Positions 19,009 through 29,724 of a stretch of 60,333 nt of DNA are shown in pieces. The position numbers and the translations under genes were made by a program. The notes beneath the pieces were generated by a model. The model was not told where the DNA came from. It made no database searches and saw only the letters and a list, made by a program, of their open reading frames with translations. Source of the DNA: an uncultured Pelagibacteraceae bacterium (lineage in GTDB: Bacteria; Pseudomonadota; Alphaproteobacteria; Pelagibacterales; Pelagibacteraceae); contig CACLSF010000005.1 of the NCBI GenBank assembly GCA_902609535.1, positions 1-60,333 of the forward strand, in the 5' to 3' direction. Within the stretch, counting starts at the first letter, position 1. Every line of letters starts with the position of its first letter.

Positions 19009-19848
19009 ATGAAATTCTATAATTTTTTAATTTTATTTGTTTTTATATTTGGCCTAATTTCTTGTTCAGAAAAAAAGGAAAAAATCTCATTGATTAAAGA
19101 AGATAACTTAGAAATGCAGATGATCGATGCTTATAACGAAGGATTAAAAGAATTTAATAGGGGAGATATTTTTTTTGCTGCTAAAAAATTTAATGAAGTA
19201 GAGCTACTTTACCCACAATCAGTTTGGGCGCCTAGATCAAATTTAATGGCAGCTTATGGATATTATTCACAGTTATACTTTGCTGATGCAATAAATGAGT
19301 TAGAAAGATTTGTGAGCAAATATAAAAACCACCCAGATATTGATTATGCATACTATTTGTTAGCAGTAAGTCATTATAATCAAATTGTAGATGAAAAAAA
19401 AGATCTTGGTGAAATAGTAAAAGCCAAATCTTATTTTACATTATTAGTTAAAGAATATCCAAATACTGATTTTGCAGAAGATGCAAAATACAAACTTGAA
19501 TTAATTCATGAAATACTGGCATATAAAGAGCTCTACATTGCAAACTATTATTTGGATAAAGAAAAATGGATACCAGCAATGAACAGGTATAAAAAAATCG
19601 TAAATCAATATGACACAACTATTTTCATCGAAGAAGCTTTGTATAGGTTGGTAGAATTAAATTATAAATTAGGACTTTTAGATGAAGCCAAAAAATATAC
19701 AGTCTTACTTGGATATAATTATCGATCCAGTCAATGGTATGAAAGATCTTATAAAATTATAAATGCAAAATATAAAAAACCTGAGATATCGAAAGATCTT
19801 AAAAATCAAAAATCTTTACTAAAAAAAATAAAAGATTTGTTTGAATAA
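19009..19848 (+). CDS. bamD: BamD, outer membrane protein assembly lipoprotein
   Basis: BamD (ComL) is the essential TPR lipoprotein of the BAM complex that inserts beta-barrel proteins into the outer membrane. The 279-residue product begins with a lipoprotein signal whose lipobox is LISC, with the lipidated cysteine at residue 19. TPR-like helices follow: AYNEGLKEFNRGDIFFAAKK, YPQSVWAPRSNLMAAYGYY, KNHPDIDYAYYLLAVSHYNQ and YPNTDFAEDA are characteristic BamD segments. It lies between lpxC and ligA; alphaproteobacterial clusters commonly have recN between bamD and ligA, but here ligA begins 9 nt later. Confidence 0.95.
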   Translation: MKFYNFLILFVFIFGLISCSEKKEKISLIKEDNLEMQMIDAYNEGLKEFNRGDIFFAAKKFNEVELLYPQSVWAPRSNLMAAYGYYSQLYFADAINELERFVSKYKNHPDIDYAYYLLAVSHYNQIVDEKKDLGEIVKAKSYFTLLVKEYPNTDFAEDAKYKLELIHEILAYKELYIANYYLDKEKWIPAMNRYKKIVNQYDTTIFIEEALYRLVELNYKLGLLDEAKKYTVLLGYNYRSSQWYERSYKIINAKYKKPEISKDLKNQKSLLKKIKDLFE

Positions 19849-19857
19849 TATAATCAA

Positions 19858-21870
19858 ATGAAAAAGTCTGAAATAAGAAAATATTATGAAAATAAAATAA
19901 AAGAGCTTGAAAAACATAATAAACTTTATTTTGAACTTAGCTCACCAAAAGTTACAGACAAATATTATGACCAACTTAAGAAAGAAATATTAGATTTAGA
20001 AAATAAATATTATTATTTAAAAAATATTTCATCTCCGTCTAATTCCTTAGGCTATGCGCCGTCCAAAAATTTTATCAAATCAAAACATAGGGTCAAAATG
20101 CTTTCCTTATCTAATGCTTTTGATAAGGATGATTTAGAAAACTTTGAAAAAAAAATATTCAATTATTTAAGTCAAAAAACTGAATTAGAATATAGTGTTG
20201 AGCCAAAAATAGACGGTATATCAGCTTCCTTAACTTACAAAAATGGTGAATTAGTTTTAGGTACATCAAGAGGAGATGGAACTAATGGAGAGGTTATAAC
20301 AAGTAATTTAAAAACAATTAAAGATATACCTCACAAAATAAATGATAAAGATTTCCCAAGAGATATAGATATTAGAGGAGAAGTTTTTATAAAAAAAAAT
20401 GATTTCATCAAATTTAAAAATGATTTTGCAAATCCAAGAAATGCTGCATCGGGCTCACTAAGACAAAAAAATGCTGAAGAAACTAAAAAAATTCCACTAA
20501 ATTTTATAGCATACACTTACGGTTATTTTGAAAGTAATAAAATTAAAAAACAATCAGATTTTTTAAGTTCATTAAAAAAATGGGGTTTTAAAATTAGTGA
20601 ATACAACAAAATTTTAAAAAGCATTAATGATTTAGAGAATTTTCACAGAAAATTTGAAAATGATAGGTTTGATTTAGAATATGATGTAGATGGTCTAGTT
20701 TATAAAATTAATAGCTTAGAACTTCAAAAAAGATTAGGATTTACTGCTAATTCTCCAAGATGGGCTATAGCTCACAAATTTTCAGCAGATAGCGCATTTT
20801 CTAAAATAACAGACATTAATATTCAAGTCGGTAGAACAGGTGCATTAACGCCAGTAGCAAGAATAAAACCAGTAAATATTGGTGGCGTAGTGGTTTCAAA
20901 TGCAACACTCCATAATGAAGACGAAATAATCAGAAAAGATATACGACTTGGTGATACTGTAAAAGTAGAGAGAGCAGGTGATGTTATTCCTCATGTTGTT
21001 TTTGTTGATCTGAAAAAAAGAGAAAAAAAATCCAAAAAGTTTATTTTTCCTAATAATTGTCCTTCTTGTGGTTCAGAAACAATAAAAGAATTTAATAATA
21101 CAACAAAAAAATATGATGCTGTAAGAAGATGTACAAATGAAGGTTATGATTGTGAAAAAATTGTAATTGAAAAAATTAAACACTTTATTTCTAAAGATGC
21201 AATGAATATTGATGGCCTTGGAAAAAAAGTTGTCGAAAATTTTTGGGATCTTAATTTAATTAGATACCCGCAAGATATATATAATTTAGATTATAATAAA
21301 ATATTAAATTTAGAAGGATGGGGAGATCTATCAGTTTCAAACTTAAAATACTCTATAGATCAATCAAAAAAAGTTCCTTTAGATAAATTTTTGTATGCTA
21401 TCGGGATAAGACATATTGGAATAGAAAATGCAAAACTTTTAGCAGAACATGTAAAGTCTATAAAAAATTTTATAAGTTTAGTAAATAAAAATAAATTGAA
21501 TGAATTTTTAAATATAGATGGAATTGGTGAAACTCAAATAAATTCCTTAAAAAAGTTTTTTGAAAATAAATCGAATTATAAAATAATTGAAAAATTATCT
21601 TCCATTTTAAATATTTCTGATCTTAAATTAAATAAAGATGGAAAACTTTTTAATAATACATTTATGTTCACTGGAAAATTATCAAATATGAGTAGAGCTG
21701 AAGCAAAATCTTTAATTGAAGAGAATTCAGGATCTGTTGTAAGCTCAGTTAATAAGAAATTGAAATATTTAATAATTGGTGAAAAGCCAACAAATCGTAA
21801 GATACAACAAGCTAAAGAATTAGGAATAAAAATTTTATCTCAAAGAGAATGGCTTAATTTACTAGATTAG
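19858..21870 (+). CDS. ligA: NAD-dependent DNA ligase LigA
   Basis: LigA seals nicks during replication and repair using NAD+. The 670-residue protein has the full domain order: the NAD-binding Ia region (YYDQLKKE), the nucleotidyltransferase domain with active-site lysine 117 in EPKIDGIS, the OB fold (VGRTGALTPVARIKPV), a four-cysteine zinc finger (CPSC...C...C, about 402-430), helix-hairpin-helix repeats (NIDGLGKKVVENF, LNIDGIGETQI), and a C-terminal BRCT domain (FMFTGKLSNMSRAEAKSLIE). It is full length. Its end overlaps the convergent M24 peptidase gene by 9 nt. Confidence 0.98.
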   Translation: MKKSEIRKYYENKIKELEKHNKLYFELSSPKVTDKYYDQLKKEILDLENKYYYLKNISSPSNSLGYAPSKNFIKSKHRVKMLSLSNAFDKDDLENFEKKIFNYLSQKTELEYSVEPKIDGISASLTYKNGELVLGTSRGDGTNGEVITSNLKTIKDIPHKINDKDFPRDIDIRGEVFIKKNDFIKFKNDFANPRNAASGSLRQKNAEETKKIPLNFIAYTYGYFESNKIKKQSDFLSSLKKWGFKISEYNKILKSINDLENFHRKFENDRFDLEYDVDGLVYKINSLELQKRLGFTANSPRWAIAHKFSADSAFSKITDINIQVGRTGALTPVARIKPVNIGGVVVSNATLHNEDEIIRKDIRLGDTVKVERAGDVIPHVVFVDLKKREKKSKKFIFPNNCPSCGSETIKEFNNTTKKYDAVRRCTNEGYDCEKIVIEKIKHFISKDAMNIDGLGKKVVENFWDLNLIRYPQDIYNLDYNKILNLEGWGDLSVSNLKYSIDQSKKVPLDKFLYAIGIRHIGIENAKLLAEHVKSIKNFISLVNKNKLNEFLNIDGIGETQINSLKKFFENKSNYKIIEKLSSILNISDLKLNKDGKLFNNTFMFTGKLSNMSRAEAKSLIEENSGSVVSSVNKKLKYLIIGEKPTNRKIQQAKELGIKILSQREWLNLLD

Positions 21871-23541
21871 GCTAGCTAACCATTTTTTCTCATTTTTATT
21901 TAAAAATGGTGAAATATTATTGTAAACATCAAAGTGATATTTAAATAAATAATTCTTTTCCGTTTTATTGAGCATTTTATAATTAATTAGGTCTTTATCG
22001 ATTGGTGCCATTGTTAAATTTTCAAATAAAAGCCTAGATTTGATTTTTTTAATAAAAACTAAATTTTCAATTCTTATTCCAAATTCATTTTTTTTATAAA
22101 ATCCAGGTTCATTACTTAAAATCATTCCCTCTTTTAATTGTACGTAATTATTTTTTGATATTCCTTGTGGCCCTTCATGAACATTCAGAAATGCTCCAAC
22201 TCCATGACCAGTTCCATGACGATAATCGAGACCAATTGAATTGAGGCTTTTTCTTGCAATTTTATCAATATTATGGCCATTCTTCTCTTTTTTTATATTT
22301 GATAATACAACTGCAATATGACCCTTTAAAACTCTTGTAAATATATCTTTCACATTTTTTGGGGCATTAGAAAAACATATAGTTCTTGTTACATCTGTAG
22401 TTCCCCATTTATATTGACCACCAGAATCAAGTAATAGTAAATCATCTTTTTTTAACTTTCTGTTTGAAAATTTATCAGATCTATAATGAATGACTGCTCC
22501 ATTTGGCCCAGATCCAGCAATTGTATCAAAGCTTGGGTACAAATAGTTTTTTCTACTTTTTCTAAAACTCTCCAATTTTCTTTCAATAGATGTCTCTGTA
22601 AAATTATTTATTTTAATATTTTTAATCCAATATAAGAATTTTGTTAAAGCAACCCCATCTTCAATATGTGCATTAACCATATTCTTAATCTCAATTTTAT
22701 TTTTTAAAGATTTTAAATTATAAATGGGATCTTCACGGTTGATTATCTTAAATTTATAACTTATTAAGCTTTCTTCAAAAATTGAACAAGTTTTACCATC
22801 AATACAAAAATTTCCATTTTTTAATCTGACTAAACAATTAAAAATTTTATTTTCTTCAAAAAAATATATTTTCAATTTTCGAAGACTTATTTTTATTTTA
22901 TTAATTTTTTTTTGATTTGAAAAAAAATAGATTTTTCTATCTTTTGTTATGATCATTTTACAATTAGCAACAGGAGAATTTGGAAGATCTTTACCTCTGA
23001 TGTTTAGAAGCCAACAAATATTTTCACCTGAACTAATAAATATATAATCAATTTTCTTTTTTTTCATATTTTGAATTAATCTATTTATTTTTCTATTTAC
23101 AGTTTCACCCGCTACAACAGGATCTAAGCTAAAAAATGGATAATCACTTTGAGTCTTATTTTTATTTTCAAATTTAATATTTAAAGGAACTAAGTTGTAA
23201 TTTTCTCCAAAATATTTGTTTAGAGTTGACCAAGTAAAAAGATCAGGATCGTATCCAATTTTAATTTGCTGCTTTAAAATATCTTTAGGCCATACATATG
23301 GAATTTCACAAATTTTAAATTTTTTACCTGACTCTTTTTCTGCTTGAATAGTATATCTACCATCAACAAATAAATATTTTTTATTTTTCAAAAAAATTGC
23401 AAAGCCTGCAGAACCTGAGAATTTTGTAATCGATTTTAGATTATTTAATTTAGAATATTCAGTAAAATAATTATCATTTTTTGGTAAAATATATCCATCT
23501 AAATTATTTGAAAAAATAATATTTTTTATTTCAGCACTCAT
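21862..23541 (-). CDS. M24-family Xaa-Pro aminopeptidase
   Basis: This is a two-metal aminopeptidase of the aminopeptidase P type that removes N-terminal residues before proline. About 559 residues form the three-domain long form: two creatinase-like N-terminal domains, then the pita-bread catalytic domain. Metal-ligand motifs are visible: LLLDSGGQYKWGTTDVTRT (two Asp), HGTGHGVGAFLNVHEGP (His), ILSNEPGFYKKNEFGIRIEN (two Glu). The chosen start ATG at 23541 overlaps the upstream helicase stop as ATGA; an upstream in-frame ATG would lie inside the helicase gene. It probably shares a transcript with that helicase. Confidence 0.95.
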   Translation of the reverse strand: MSAEIKNIIFSNNLDGYILPKNDNYFTEYSKLNNLKSITKFSGSAGFAIFLKNKKYLFVDGRYTIQAEKESGKKFKICEIPYVWPKDILKQQIKIGYDPDLFTWSTLNKYFGENYNLVPLNIKFENKNKTQSDYPFFSLDPVVAGETVNRKINRLIQNMKKKKIDYIFISSGENICWLLNIRGKDLPNSPVANCKMIITKDRKIYFFSNQKKINKIKISLRKLKIYFFEENKIFNCLVRLKNGNFCIDGKTCSIFEESLISYKFKIINREDPIYNLKSLKNKIEIKNMVNAHIEDGVALTKFLYWIKNIKINNFTETSIERKLESFRKSRKNYLYPSFDTIAGSGPNGAVIHYRSDKFSNRKLKKDDLLLLDSGGQYKWGTTDVTRTICFSNAPKNVKDIFTRVLKGHIAVVLSNIKKEKNGHNIDKIARKSLNSIGLDYRHGTGHGVGAFLNVHEGPQGISKNNYVQLKEGMILSNEPGFYKKNEFGIRIENLVFIKKIKSRLLFENLTMAPIDKDLINYKMLNKTEKNYLFKYHFDVYNNISPFLNKNEKKWLASLI

Positions 23542-25565
23542 TTTAACTTTTTTTGATATCGTATCCAACCAGGACTCCTGATTTCACTATCACTATCGAA
23601 ATCTATATCTTGGTTAAATTCAAAATCTTCCTCTTTTTCATCTACAAAATTATTATTCTTTTTAATATATTCATCTGGTAGCTCATCCACAAACCTTGAT
23701 GCCATACTGTCTATCCAGTCTCCTTGATAAAATCTATTCATAGAAAATGATATTTTAGCAAGCTTTTTTGCCCTAGTAATCGCAACATAAGCCAATCTTC
23801 TCTCCTCCTCTAAACCACTTTCACCTTTTTCTTCAATACTTTTTTGATGTGGAAATAAACCTTCTTCCCAACCGGGTAAGAACACGACATCAAATTCTAA
23901 GCCCTTAGATGCGTGTATTGTCATCAAATTGACTTTTTCACTCTGCCAATCTTGGTCTAAGGAGGTTGCAAGAGCGACATGTTCTAAAAAACTCTCTAAA
24001 TTATCAAATTCTTTCATTGCATTTAATAATTCTTTTATATTTTCTAATCTATTTTCATTTTCCAAATCTTTCTTATTTTTAAGCATTTCACTATATCCAG
24101 ACTCATCTAGAATTGTTTGTAATAGCTTATTGTGATTTATTTTATTCCTTAAATCATTTCTCCATTTAGCTAAAAGATTTAGAAGAGAATTTAAACCTAA
24201 TTTTGTTTTGGGTTTAATTTTGTTTTGTTCAATTAAATGTTTTGAAGCAACTTCTAATGAGCATTTATTTAATTTTGCAAAATTATTAATAGCTTTTACA
24301 GTAGTATCCCCAATAGATCTTTTTGGAACATTTAAAATTCTCTCAAAGGCTAAGTCATCCTGGGGTTGAAAAACTGTTTTTAGATATGCAACACAATCCT
24401 TAACTTCAGCTCTTTCATAAAATTTAATACCACCAATAATTCTATATGGAACACCAATTTTTAAAAACCTTTCCTCAAATTCTCTAGTTTGAAAAATAGC
24501 TCTTACTAGAATTGCAACTTCATTAAATGAAAATTTATTTTTCAAATCTTCAATATTAGAACCAATTTCAGTTGCTTCATCTTTTACATTTCTAAAACAG
24601 TTTAAAGTCACAAGTTCACCATCTTCTTGATCTGTAAAAAGTTTTTTTCCAACTCTATTTTGATTATTTTCGATAATATTTGATGCTACATTTAAAATAT
24701 TTTGAGTGGATCTATAATTTTTTTCTAATCTTATTATTTTTGTATTTTCATAAACATTTTCAAATTGAAGAAAATTTTTAATTTCTGCCCCCCTCCAACT
24801 ATATATTGACTGATCATCATCTCCCACACAGCAAATATTTTGATTATGTTTTGCTAAATATTTAAGCCATTCGCTTTGAATAAAGTTAGTGTCCTGATAT
24901 TCATCAACTAAAATATATTTAAACCTTTTTGAATACATTTTTGATATATCACTGTGTTTTTCAAAAATTTTAACAGTATGAAGTATTAAGTCACTGAAAT
25001 CAGCAGCATTTAAATCTATTAATTTTTGCTGATAAATTTTATAAATTCCAAGAAAACTTTTTTCTAATATGTCTTTACGTTTAAGCACAACTTCTTCAGG
25101 ATAAAACCCTTTATTCTTCCATTTATCAATGACTGCTAAAATATATTTTGGGGATATTTTTTTTGTATCTATATTTTCAGATTTACAAATATTTTTTATT
25201 AATCTTACCTGGTCATCTTGATCAATAATGGAAAAATTAGATTTTAATCCAGCTGCTTCTGCATGTTTTCTTAATATTTTCGCACTAATTGAATGAAAAG
25301 TCCCTAACCATGGAAGACCAGTTGCCTCTTTTCTTAAGAATTTAGAAACTCTTAATTGCATTTCTTTTGCAGCTTTGTTTGTAAATGTTACTGCTAATAC
25401 CTGATCAGGAAATGCCTTATGTTGTTTAACAATATGGGCAATTCTAGCTGTAAGAACTCTGGTTTTTCCTGAGCCTGCTCCTGCAACGATCAAAAGAGGT
25501 CCGTTTAAATGCAGAACAGCTTCCTCCTGACTTTCATTAAGGTTTGTTAAATAATCCAAATTCAT
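23538..25565 (-). CDS. uvrD: UvrD/PcrA-type superfamily 1 DNA helicase
   Basis: This 675-residue 3'-5' helicase acts in nucleotide excision and mismatch repair and in clearing replication forks. Motifs: LNESQEEAV (Q motif), VAGAGSGKTRVL (Walker A), AVTFTNKAAKEM (Ia), LVDEYQDTN (Walker B), GDDDQSIYSWRGA (III), LEKNYRST (IV), VNLMTIHASKGLEFDVVFLPG (V) and EEERRLAYVAITRAK (VI). The tail is acidic and shorter than in E. coli UvrD. It is the first gene of a two-gene minus-strand unit with the M24 peptidase. UvrD and PcrA cannot be separated from sequence alone. Confidence 0.95.
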   Translation of the reverse strand: MNLDYLTNLNESQEEAVLHLNGPLLIVAGAGSGKTRVLTARIAHIVKQHKAFPDQVLAVTFTNKAAKEMQLRVSKFLRKEATGLPWLGTFHSISAKILRKHAEAAGLKSNFSIIDQDDQVRLIKNICKSENIDTKKISPKYILAVIDKWKNKGFYPEEVVLKRKDILEKSFLGIYKIYQQKLIDLNAADFSDLILHTVKIFEKHSDISKMYSKRFKYILVDEYQDTNFIQSEWLKYLAKHNQNICCVGDDDQSIYSWRGAEIKNFLQFENVYENTKIIRLEKNYRSTQNILNVASNIIENNQNRVGKKLFTDQEDGELVTLNCFRNVKDEATEIGSNIEDLKNKFSFNEVAILVRAIFQTREFEERFLKIGVPYRIIGGIKFYERAEVKDCVAYLKTVFQPQDDLAFERILNVPKRSIGDTTVKAINNFAKLNKCSLEVASKHLIEQNKIKPKTKLGLNSLLNLLAKWRNDLRNKINHNKLLQTILDESGYSEMLKNKKDLENENRLENIKELLNAMKEFDNLESFLEHVALATSLDQDWQSEKVNLMTIHASKGLEFDVVFLPGWEEGLFPHQKSIEEKGESGLEEERRLAYVAITRAKKLAKISFSMNRFYQGDWIDSMASRFVDELPDEYIKKNNNFVDEKEEDFEFNQDIDFDSDSEIRSPGWIRYQKKLK

Positions 25566-25601
25566 CGTTTATTTTTTTTCATTTTAAGCGATATTGGATT
25601 A

Positions 25602-26975
25602 ATGATTAAAAAATTGAAAGTTACAATATTTGCTAAGTTCATTTTTATACTAATTGCATTGTGTTTTTTATTTGGCATTTATTTATCAATACCAGTTTTA
25701 TTTAATTATAAAAGTATAGAAAACATCATTGAAAGTAAGTTTTCTTCTGATTTTAATATTAACTTAAATATAAATGGTGACATAAAGTATCAATTACTTC
25801 CAAAGCCCCATTTATTAATTAGTGATTCATCATTATCAATAGATGAAAACAATAATGAAAGTATTTCATTTGATATTAAAAACTTAAAAGTTTTTATTAG
25901 CTCTAATAGTTTATATCCAAAATCTAAAATTAATTTTGAAAAATTTGAAATAATAAATACAAATTTTTTAATAAAAAAAAAAGAATATAATATTTTAAGA
26001 AAATATTTTCATAATAGTGAAAGTAAACCATTTAATATAAAAAAAAGTAAAGTATTTATAATAGATGAAAATGATGAGACTTTAATTATATCCCCAATAG
26101 AAAAAATTAATTTTACCACATCTCGAAAAGATGATTTCAAAAAATTAAATATCAAAGGTAATGTGTTTGATTTAAATTTTAAATCATTTTGGAAAAAAAA
26201 ACATAATTCTCAATTGAATTCACAGATAGAAATAGATTTTAAAGAACCAAATATTCTGATAAAAAATCAATTAAACTATGACAATAATTCTAGTTTTAAT
26301 GGTGCAACTTCATTCAACTTTCTAAATCAGAATGTTGAAATAGGATACCAATTAAAAAATAATATTATTTCTTTAAAATCTCCAGAAAATAATAATGATA
26401 TCAAAATAAATTCAACAATTGAGTTATCACCTTTTTATCTCAATTCGAATATTACTTTGAATAAGCTAAATCTAAATTTTGTGGTAGATGAATTAGTGTT
26501 TTCTATATTAAACTTAAAACCTGATTTATTAGGTAATGTAAATGGAAATATCAAATTAATTTTAAATAATGTCCAGCATGAACTTATAAGAAGTGGTAAC
26601 ATAAGTTTAAATATAAGCCAAAAAACTATTAAATTAAGTGAAGTTTTATTCAATATTGGTGAAATTGGTCAAATTAAAACTGAAATAAAATACAAAGAAG
26701 AAAGTGGTGATTTAATATTTCATTCATCAAGTTCTTTACAAATAAAAAATAAAAAAGAGTTTGCTAAAAAATTTCAAGTAAAGTTAGACAAAGTGAAGGA
26801 TATGAATGTGATTTATTTTAAAATTGAGAAAAATATTAGTACCGGAATAACATCAATATTTGATATAAAAATTAATCAAACAGCGTATAAAGATAAAAAA
26901 AGTGATAAGACTAGATATAACATTAGGAATTCTCAAGAGCTTAAATCATTAGTTAAAAATATTATTAATAGTTAA
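25602..26975 (+). CDS. AsmA-family membrane-anchored protein
   Basis: The 457-residue product has one N-terminal membrane segment (about residues 8-32) followed by a long periplasmic part. The beginning, with [20 protein letters not shown] then [16 protein letters not shown], matches the AsmA N-terminal pattern. AsmA-like proteins are linked to phospholipid transport between membranes and to outer membrane assembly. The rest is rich in beta-type alternating residues and Asn/Lys. It is smaller than E. coli AsmA. It is divergent from the helicase gene and shares a TTAA double stop with fumC. Confidence 0.8.
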   Translation: MIKKLKVTIFAKFIFILIALCFLFGIYLSIPVLFNYKSIENIIESKFSSDFNINLNINGDIKYQLLPKPHLLISDSSLSIDENNNESISFDIKNLKVFISSNSLYPKSKINFEKFEIINTNFLIKKKEYNILRKYFHNSESKPFNIKKSKVFIIDENDETLIISPIEKINFTTSRKDDFKKLNIKGNVFDLNFKSFWKKKHNSQLNSQIEIDFKEPNILIKNQLNYDNNSSFNGATSFNFLNQNVEIGYQLKNNIISLKSPENNNDIKINSTIELSPFYLNSNITLNKLNLNFVVDELVFSILNLKPDLLGNVNGNIKLILNNVQHELIRSGNISLNISQKTIKLSEVLFNIGEIGQIKTEIKYKEESGDLIFHSSSSLQIKNKKEFAKKFQVKLDKVKDMNVIYFKIEKNISTGITSIFDIKINQTAYKDKKSDKTRYNIRNSQELKSLVKNIINS

Positions 26976-28360
26976 TCTGGTTTAATCATTTTATTTGGAT
27001 CAACAATTTTATTATATTCTTTCTCATTTATTAAACCCGATTTCAATGCTTCAGTTTTAAGAGTAGTTTTATTTTTTAGTGCATTTTTAGCAATTTTTGC
27101 TGCATTATCATAACCAATCTTTGGAGACAAGGCAGTTACCAACATCAGAGAGTTATCTACTAAATATTTAATTCTATTTTTATCAGCTTTTAGTCCCGAG
27201 ATGCAATATTTTGCGAAACTTCTTGTGCTATCTGAAAGAATTTGAATTGATTGAAGTACATTATGGATTATTAAAGGCTTAAATACGTTGAGTTCAAAAT
27301 GACCATGTGATCCAGCCATTGTTATTCCATTGTGGTTGCCAATTACTTTAACACAAACCATTGTTACTGCCTCACATTGAGTTGGATTTACTTTGCCAGG
27401 CATAATTGAAGACCCAGGTTCATTCTCTGGCAATATCAACTCTCCATATCCTGCTCTTGGTCCTGAGCCTAAAAATCTTATGTCGTTTGCTATTTTCATT
27501 AAACTCACTGCAGTTGTATTTAACGTACCTGAATAATTAACTATCGCATCATGAGCAGCGAGTGCCGCAAACTTATTTTTTGCTGGCTTAAAAGGTAACT
27601 TAGTTATTTTTTTTATTTCATTTATTATTTTCTTATCAAAATTTTTTTTAGTATTTATACCAGTGCCAACAGCAGTGCCGCCTTGTGCTAAATAATAAAT
27701 TTCATTTAGTGAAAATTCTATTCTTTTAATACATTCTTCCAATTGTGATTGGTAACCTGAAAATTCTTGACCCAATGATAAAGGAGTTGCATCTTGTAAG
27801 TGTGTTCTTCCAATTTTAACTATTTTATTAAATTCTTTTACTTTTTTTTTCAATTCTTTACTTAATAATACTAAACTTGGTAGTAGTTTTTCTCTTGTTT
27901 CCATTGCTATCGCAATGTGCATTGCTGTAGGAAAAACATCATTAGTAGACTGAGATTTATTAACATGATCGTTTGGGTGTACAGGTTTTTTTGTACCTTT
28001 TTTACCCTTAAGTATTTCAATTGCTCTATTAGAAATAACTTCATTAACATTCATATTTGTTTGTGTCCCAGATCCAGTTTGCCAGACCTTAAGAGGAAAG
28101 TGATTGTCTAATTTTCCTGTAATAACCTCATTAGAAGCCCGTAAAATTGATTTATAAACTTTTGAGCCAATATCTTTATTTTTATAGTTAGTAACAGCAG
28201 CTGCTTTTTTAATAATAGCTATGGATTTTATTAACTTCGGTCTAACTAAAACATCTCCTATATCAAAGTATTTTTTTGATCTTTGAGTTGATGCTCCCCA
28301 ATACTTATCCACAGGTACGTTTATAGAACCTATGCTGTCATATTCTTTTCTGAATTTCAT
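26972..28360 (-). CDS. fumC: Class II fumarase FumC
   Basis: FumC is the iron-free fumarate hydratase of the TCA cycle. The 462-residue protein has [18 protein letters not shown] (substrate site), [35 protein letters not shown], and the superfamily signature [11 protein letters not shown]. The length is exactly typical. It starts 67 nt from the divergent pyrophosphohydrolase-like gene and shares its stop with the AsmA-like gene. Confidence 0.98.
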   Translation of the reverse strand: MKFRKEYDSIGSINVPVDKYWGASTQRSKKYFDIGDVLVRPKLIKSIAIIKKAAAVTNYKNKDIGSKVYKSILRASNEVITGKLDNHFPLKVWQTGSGTQTNMNVNEVISNRAIEILKGKKGTKKPVHPNDHVNKSQSTNDVFPTAMHIAIAMETREKLLPSLVLLSKELKKKVKEFNKIVKIGRTHLQDATPLSLGQEFSGYQSQLEECIKRIEFSLNEIYYLAQGGTAVGTGINTKKNFDKKIINEIKKITKLPFKPAKNKFAALAAHDAIVNYSGTLNTTAVSLMKIANDIRFLGSGPRAGYGELILPENEPGSSIMPGKVNPTQCEAVTMVCVKVIGNHNGITMAGSHGHFELNVFKPLIIHNVLQSIQILSDSTRSFAKYCISGLKADKNRIKYLVDNSLMLVTALSPKIGYDNAAKIAKNALKNKTTLKTEALKSGLINEKEYNKIVDPNKMIKPD

Positions 28361-28427
28361 ATTTTAGTTTTGAGAGTATATTTAGACACTTATACATTAA
28401 AAATTAATAAAATCATATAGGAGTAAA

Positions 28428-28799
28428 ATGACAAATTTTGAAAAAGTTGGCATCTTCATGAAAACTTTTAATCAGGATGTTAAAGATTCATCAAGTTTAA
28501 GCACAGATAAAATTAATTCATTAAGAATTTCATTAATTAATGAAGAGTTAGAGGAACTTAAACAGGCAATATCAGAAAAAAATTTGACAGAAGTTGCAGA
28601 TGCATTAACAGATATTTTGTATGTCACTTATGGTGCAGGACACGCTTTTGGTATTAATTTAGATAAATGTTTTGAAGAAGTTCAAAAATCTAATATGAGC
28701 AAATTGGGAAAAGACGGAAAACCAATTTTTAACGACTCAGGAAAAGTCATGAAAGGACCAGACTATTTCAAGCCAGATTTGTCAAAATTTATTATATAA
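28428..28799 (+). CDS. MazG/PRA-PH-like NTP pyrophosphohydrolase
   Basis: The 123-residue protein belongs to the all-alpha NTP pyrophosphatase superfamily. The metal-binding pattern is clear: acidic pairs in NEELEELKQAI followed by EVADALTDILYVTYG, matching the EExxE...ExxD layout. Members of the phosphoribosyl-ATP pyrophosphohydrolase-like group hydrolyse nucleoside triphosphates, often house-cleaning damaged ones; the substrate here cannot be told. HisE is unlikely because no his genes are near. A ribosome binding site, AGGAG, lies about 5 nt before the ATG. The gene ends 1 nt from the convergent ygfZ end. Confidence 0.8.
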   Translation: MTNFEKVGIFMKTFNQDVKDSSSLSTDKINSLRISLINEELEELKQAISEKNLTEVADALTDILYVTYGAGHAFGINLDKCFEEVQKSNMSKLGKDGKPIFNDSGKVMKGPDYFKPDLSKFII

Positions 28800-28800
28800 T

Positions 28801-29682
28801 CTAAAACCAATTTGGTCTTAACACTTTAATTTTTGCATCTCCACATCTAAGATCTGCATCAAAATTAAAATTCTTATTTTCTAGTTTTAGTAAACCAAAT
28901 GGATTTTTGTTATTGATTAGTAATTTTCCAACATTTTTATTTTCAGAGGTAATTTCTTCACTATTTATCTCACCATCTAATATTTTAATTGCAAATAATC
29001 TTTTATTAAGTTTATCTTTAAGTTTTATTCTTGCAGTATTCTCTTGTCCTATATAACAACCTTTCTTAAAATCAATTCCGTTAAGCTCTTCAAAATTGCA
29101 TTCAATCCCAAATATTTTATCTTGCAGATTATTTGTATCAATTTGAGCAATTCCTAATTTATGACTATAATTGTAATATTCATTTACATTAGACACTTCT
29201 AATCCTAATTTTTTGATAGAAAGATATAATTTTTCTAAATTAATCACTAGTCTAGCTCCTAATTTATCAGATCTAGGATCTAAAAGAATAGGATCTTCTC
29301 TAAATTTTAGTGTAAAACCTATCTCATCTTTAGAATTTTCTAATTCTAGAAATTTTTCCTTTGTTAAAGTAGCAACAACAAACTCATTGCTTAGATTTAA
29401 GATATCTACTTTTGATCTCAGCTTATATAAAATTAATTGTTTATATAAATTTTCAATAATTTTTTTTTCACAATCTAAAAAATATCCTGATTTGTGTTTA
29501 ATAATTATAAAGTCATAAAGATATTTGCCCTGCGGGGTTAAAAGAGCTGAAAAACAACTTCTACTCTCTGATACATTTTCAATATTATTTGTTATTATAT
29601 TTTGCAAAAATTCTTTTGCATCGTCTCCATTAATATAAAGAAGACCTCTATCTTCTAATATGTAAACACTATTTCTATTCAT
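28801..29682 (-). CDS. ygfZ: YgfZ/IBA57-type folate-binding iron-sulfur protein
   Basis: YgfZ proteins use tetrahydrofolate and help assemble or repair certain Fe-S enzymes. The 293-residue product has an N-terminal GcvT-like region (YINGDDAKEFLQNIITNNI), FSALLTPQGKYLYDFII, and the family signature KGCYIGQENTAR with the essential cysteine. The length is normal for YgfZ and too short for the glycine-cleavage T protein. It is divergent from pyrC with 42 nt between. Confidence 0.93.
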   Translation of the reverse strand: MNRNSVYILEDRGLLYINGDDAKEFLQNIITNNIENVSESRSCFSALLTPQGKYLYDFIIIKHKSGYFLDCEKKIIENLYKQLILYKLRSKVDILNLSNEFVVATLTKEKFLELENSKDEIGFTLKFREDPILLDPRSDKLGARLVINLEKLYLSIKKLGLEVSNVNEYYNYSHKLGIAQIDTNNLQDKIFGIECNFEELNGIDFKKGCYIGQENTARIKLKDKLNKRLFAIKILDGEINSEEITSENKNVGKLLINNKNPFGLLKLENKNFNFDADLRCGDAKIKVLRPNWF

Positions 29683-29724
29683 ATTGTAATATTATAACAA
29701 ATCATATAAGTATTTTTCCAATAA

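Noticed and set aside
28428-28799. HisE (histidine synthesis) for the PRA-PH-like protein
   Set aside because: No histidine genes are nearby and the C-terminal part does not follow HisE; a general NTP pyrophosphohydrolase is safer.
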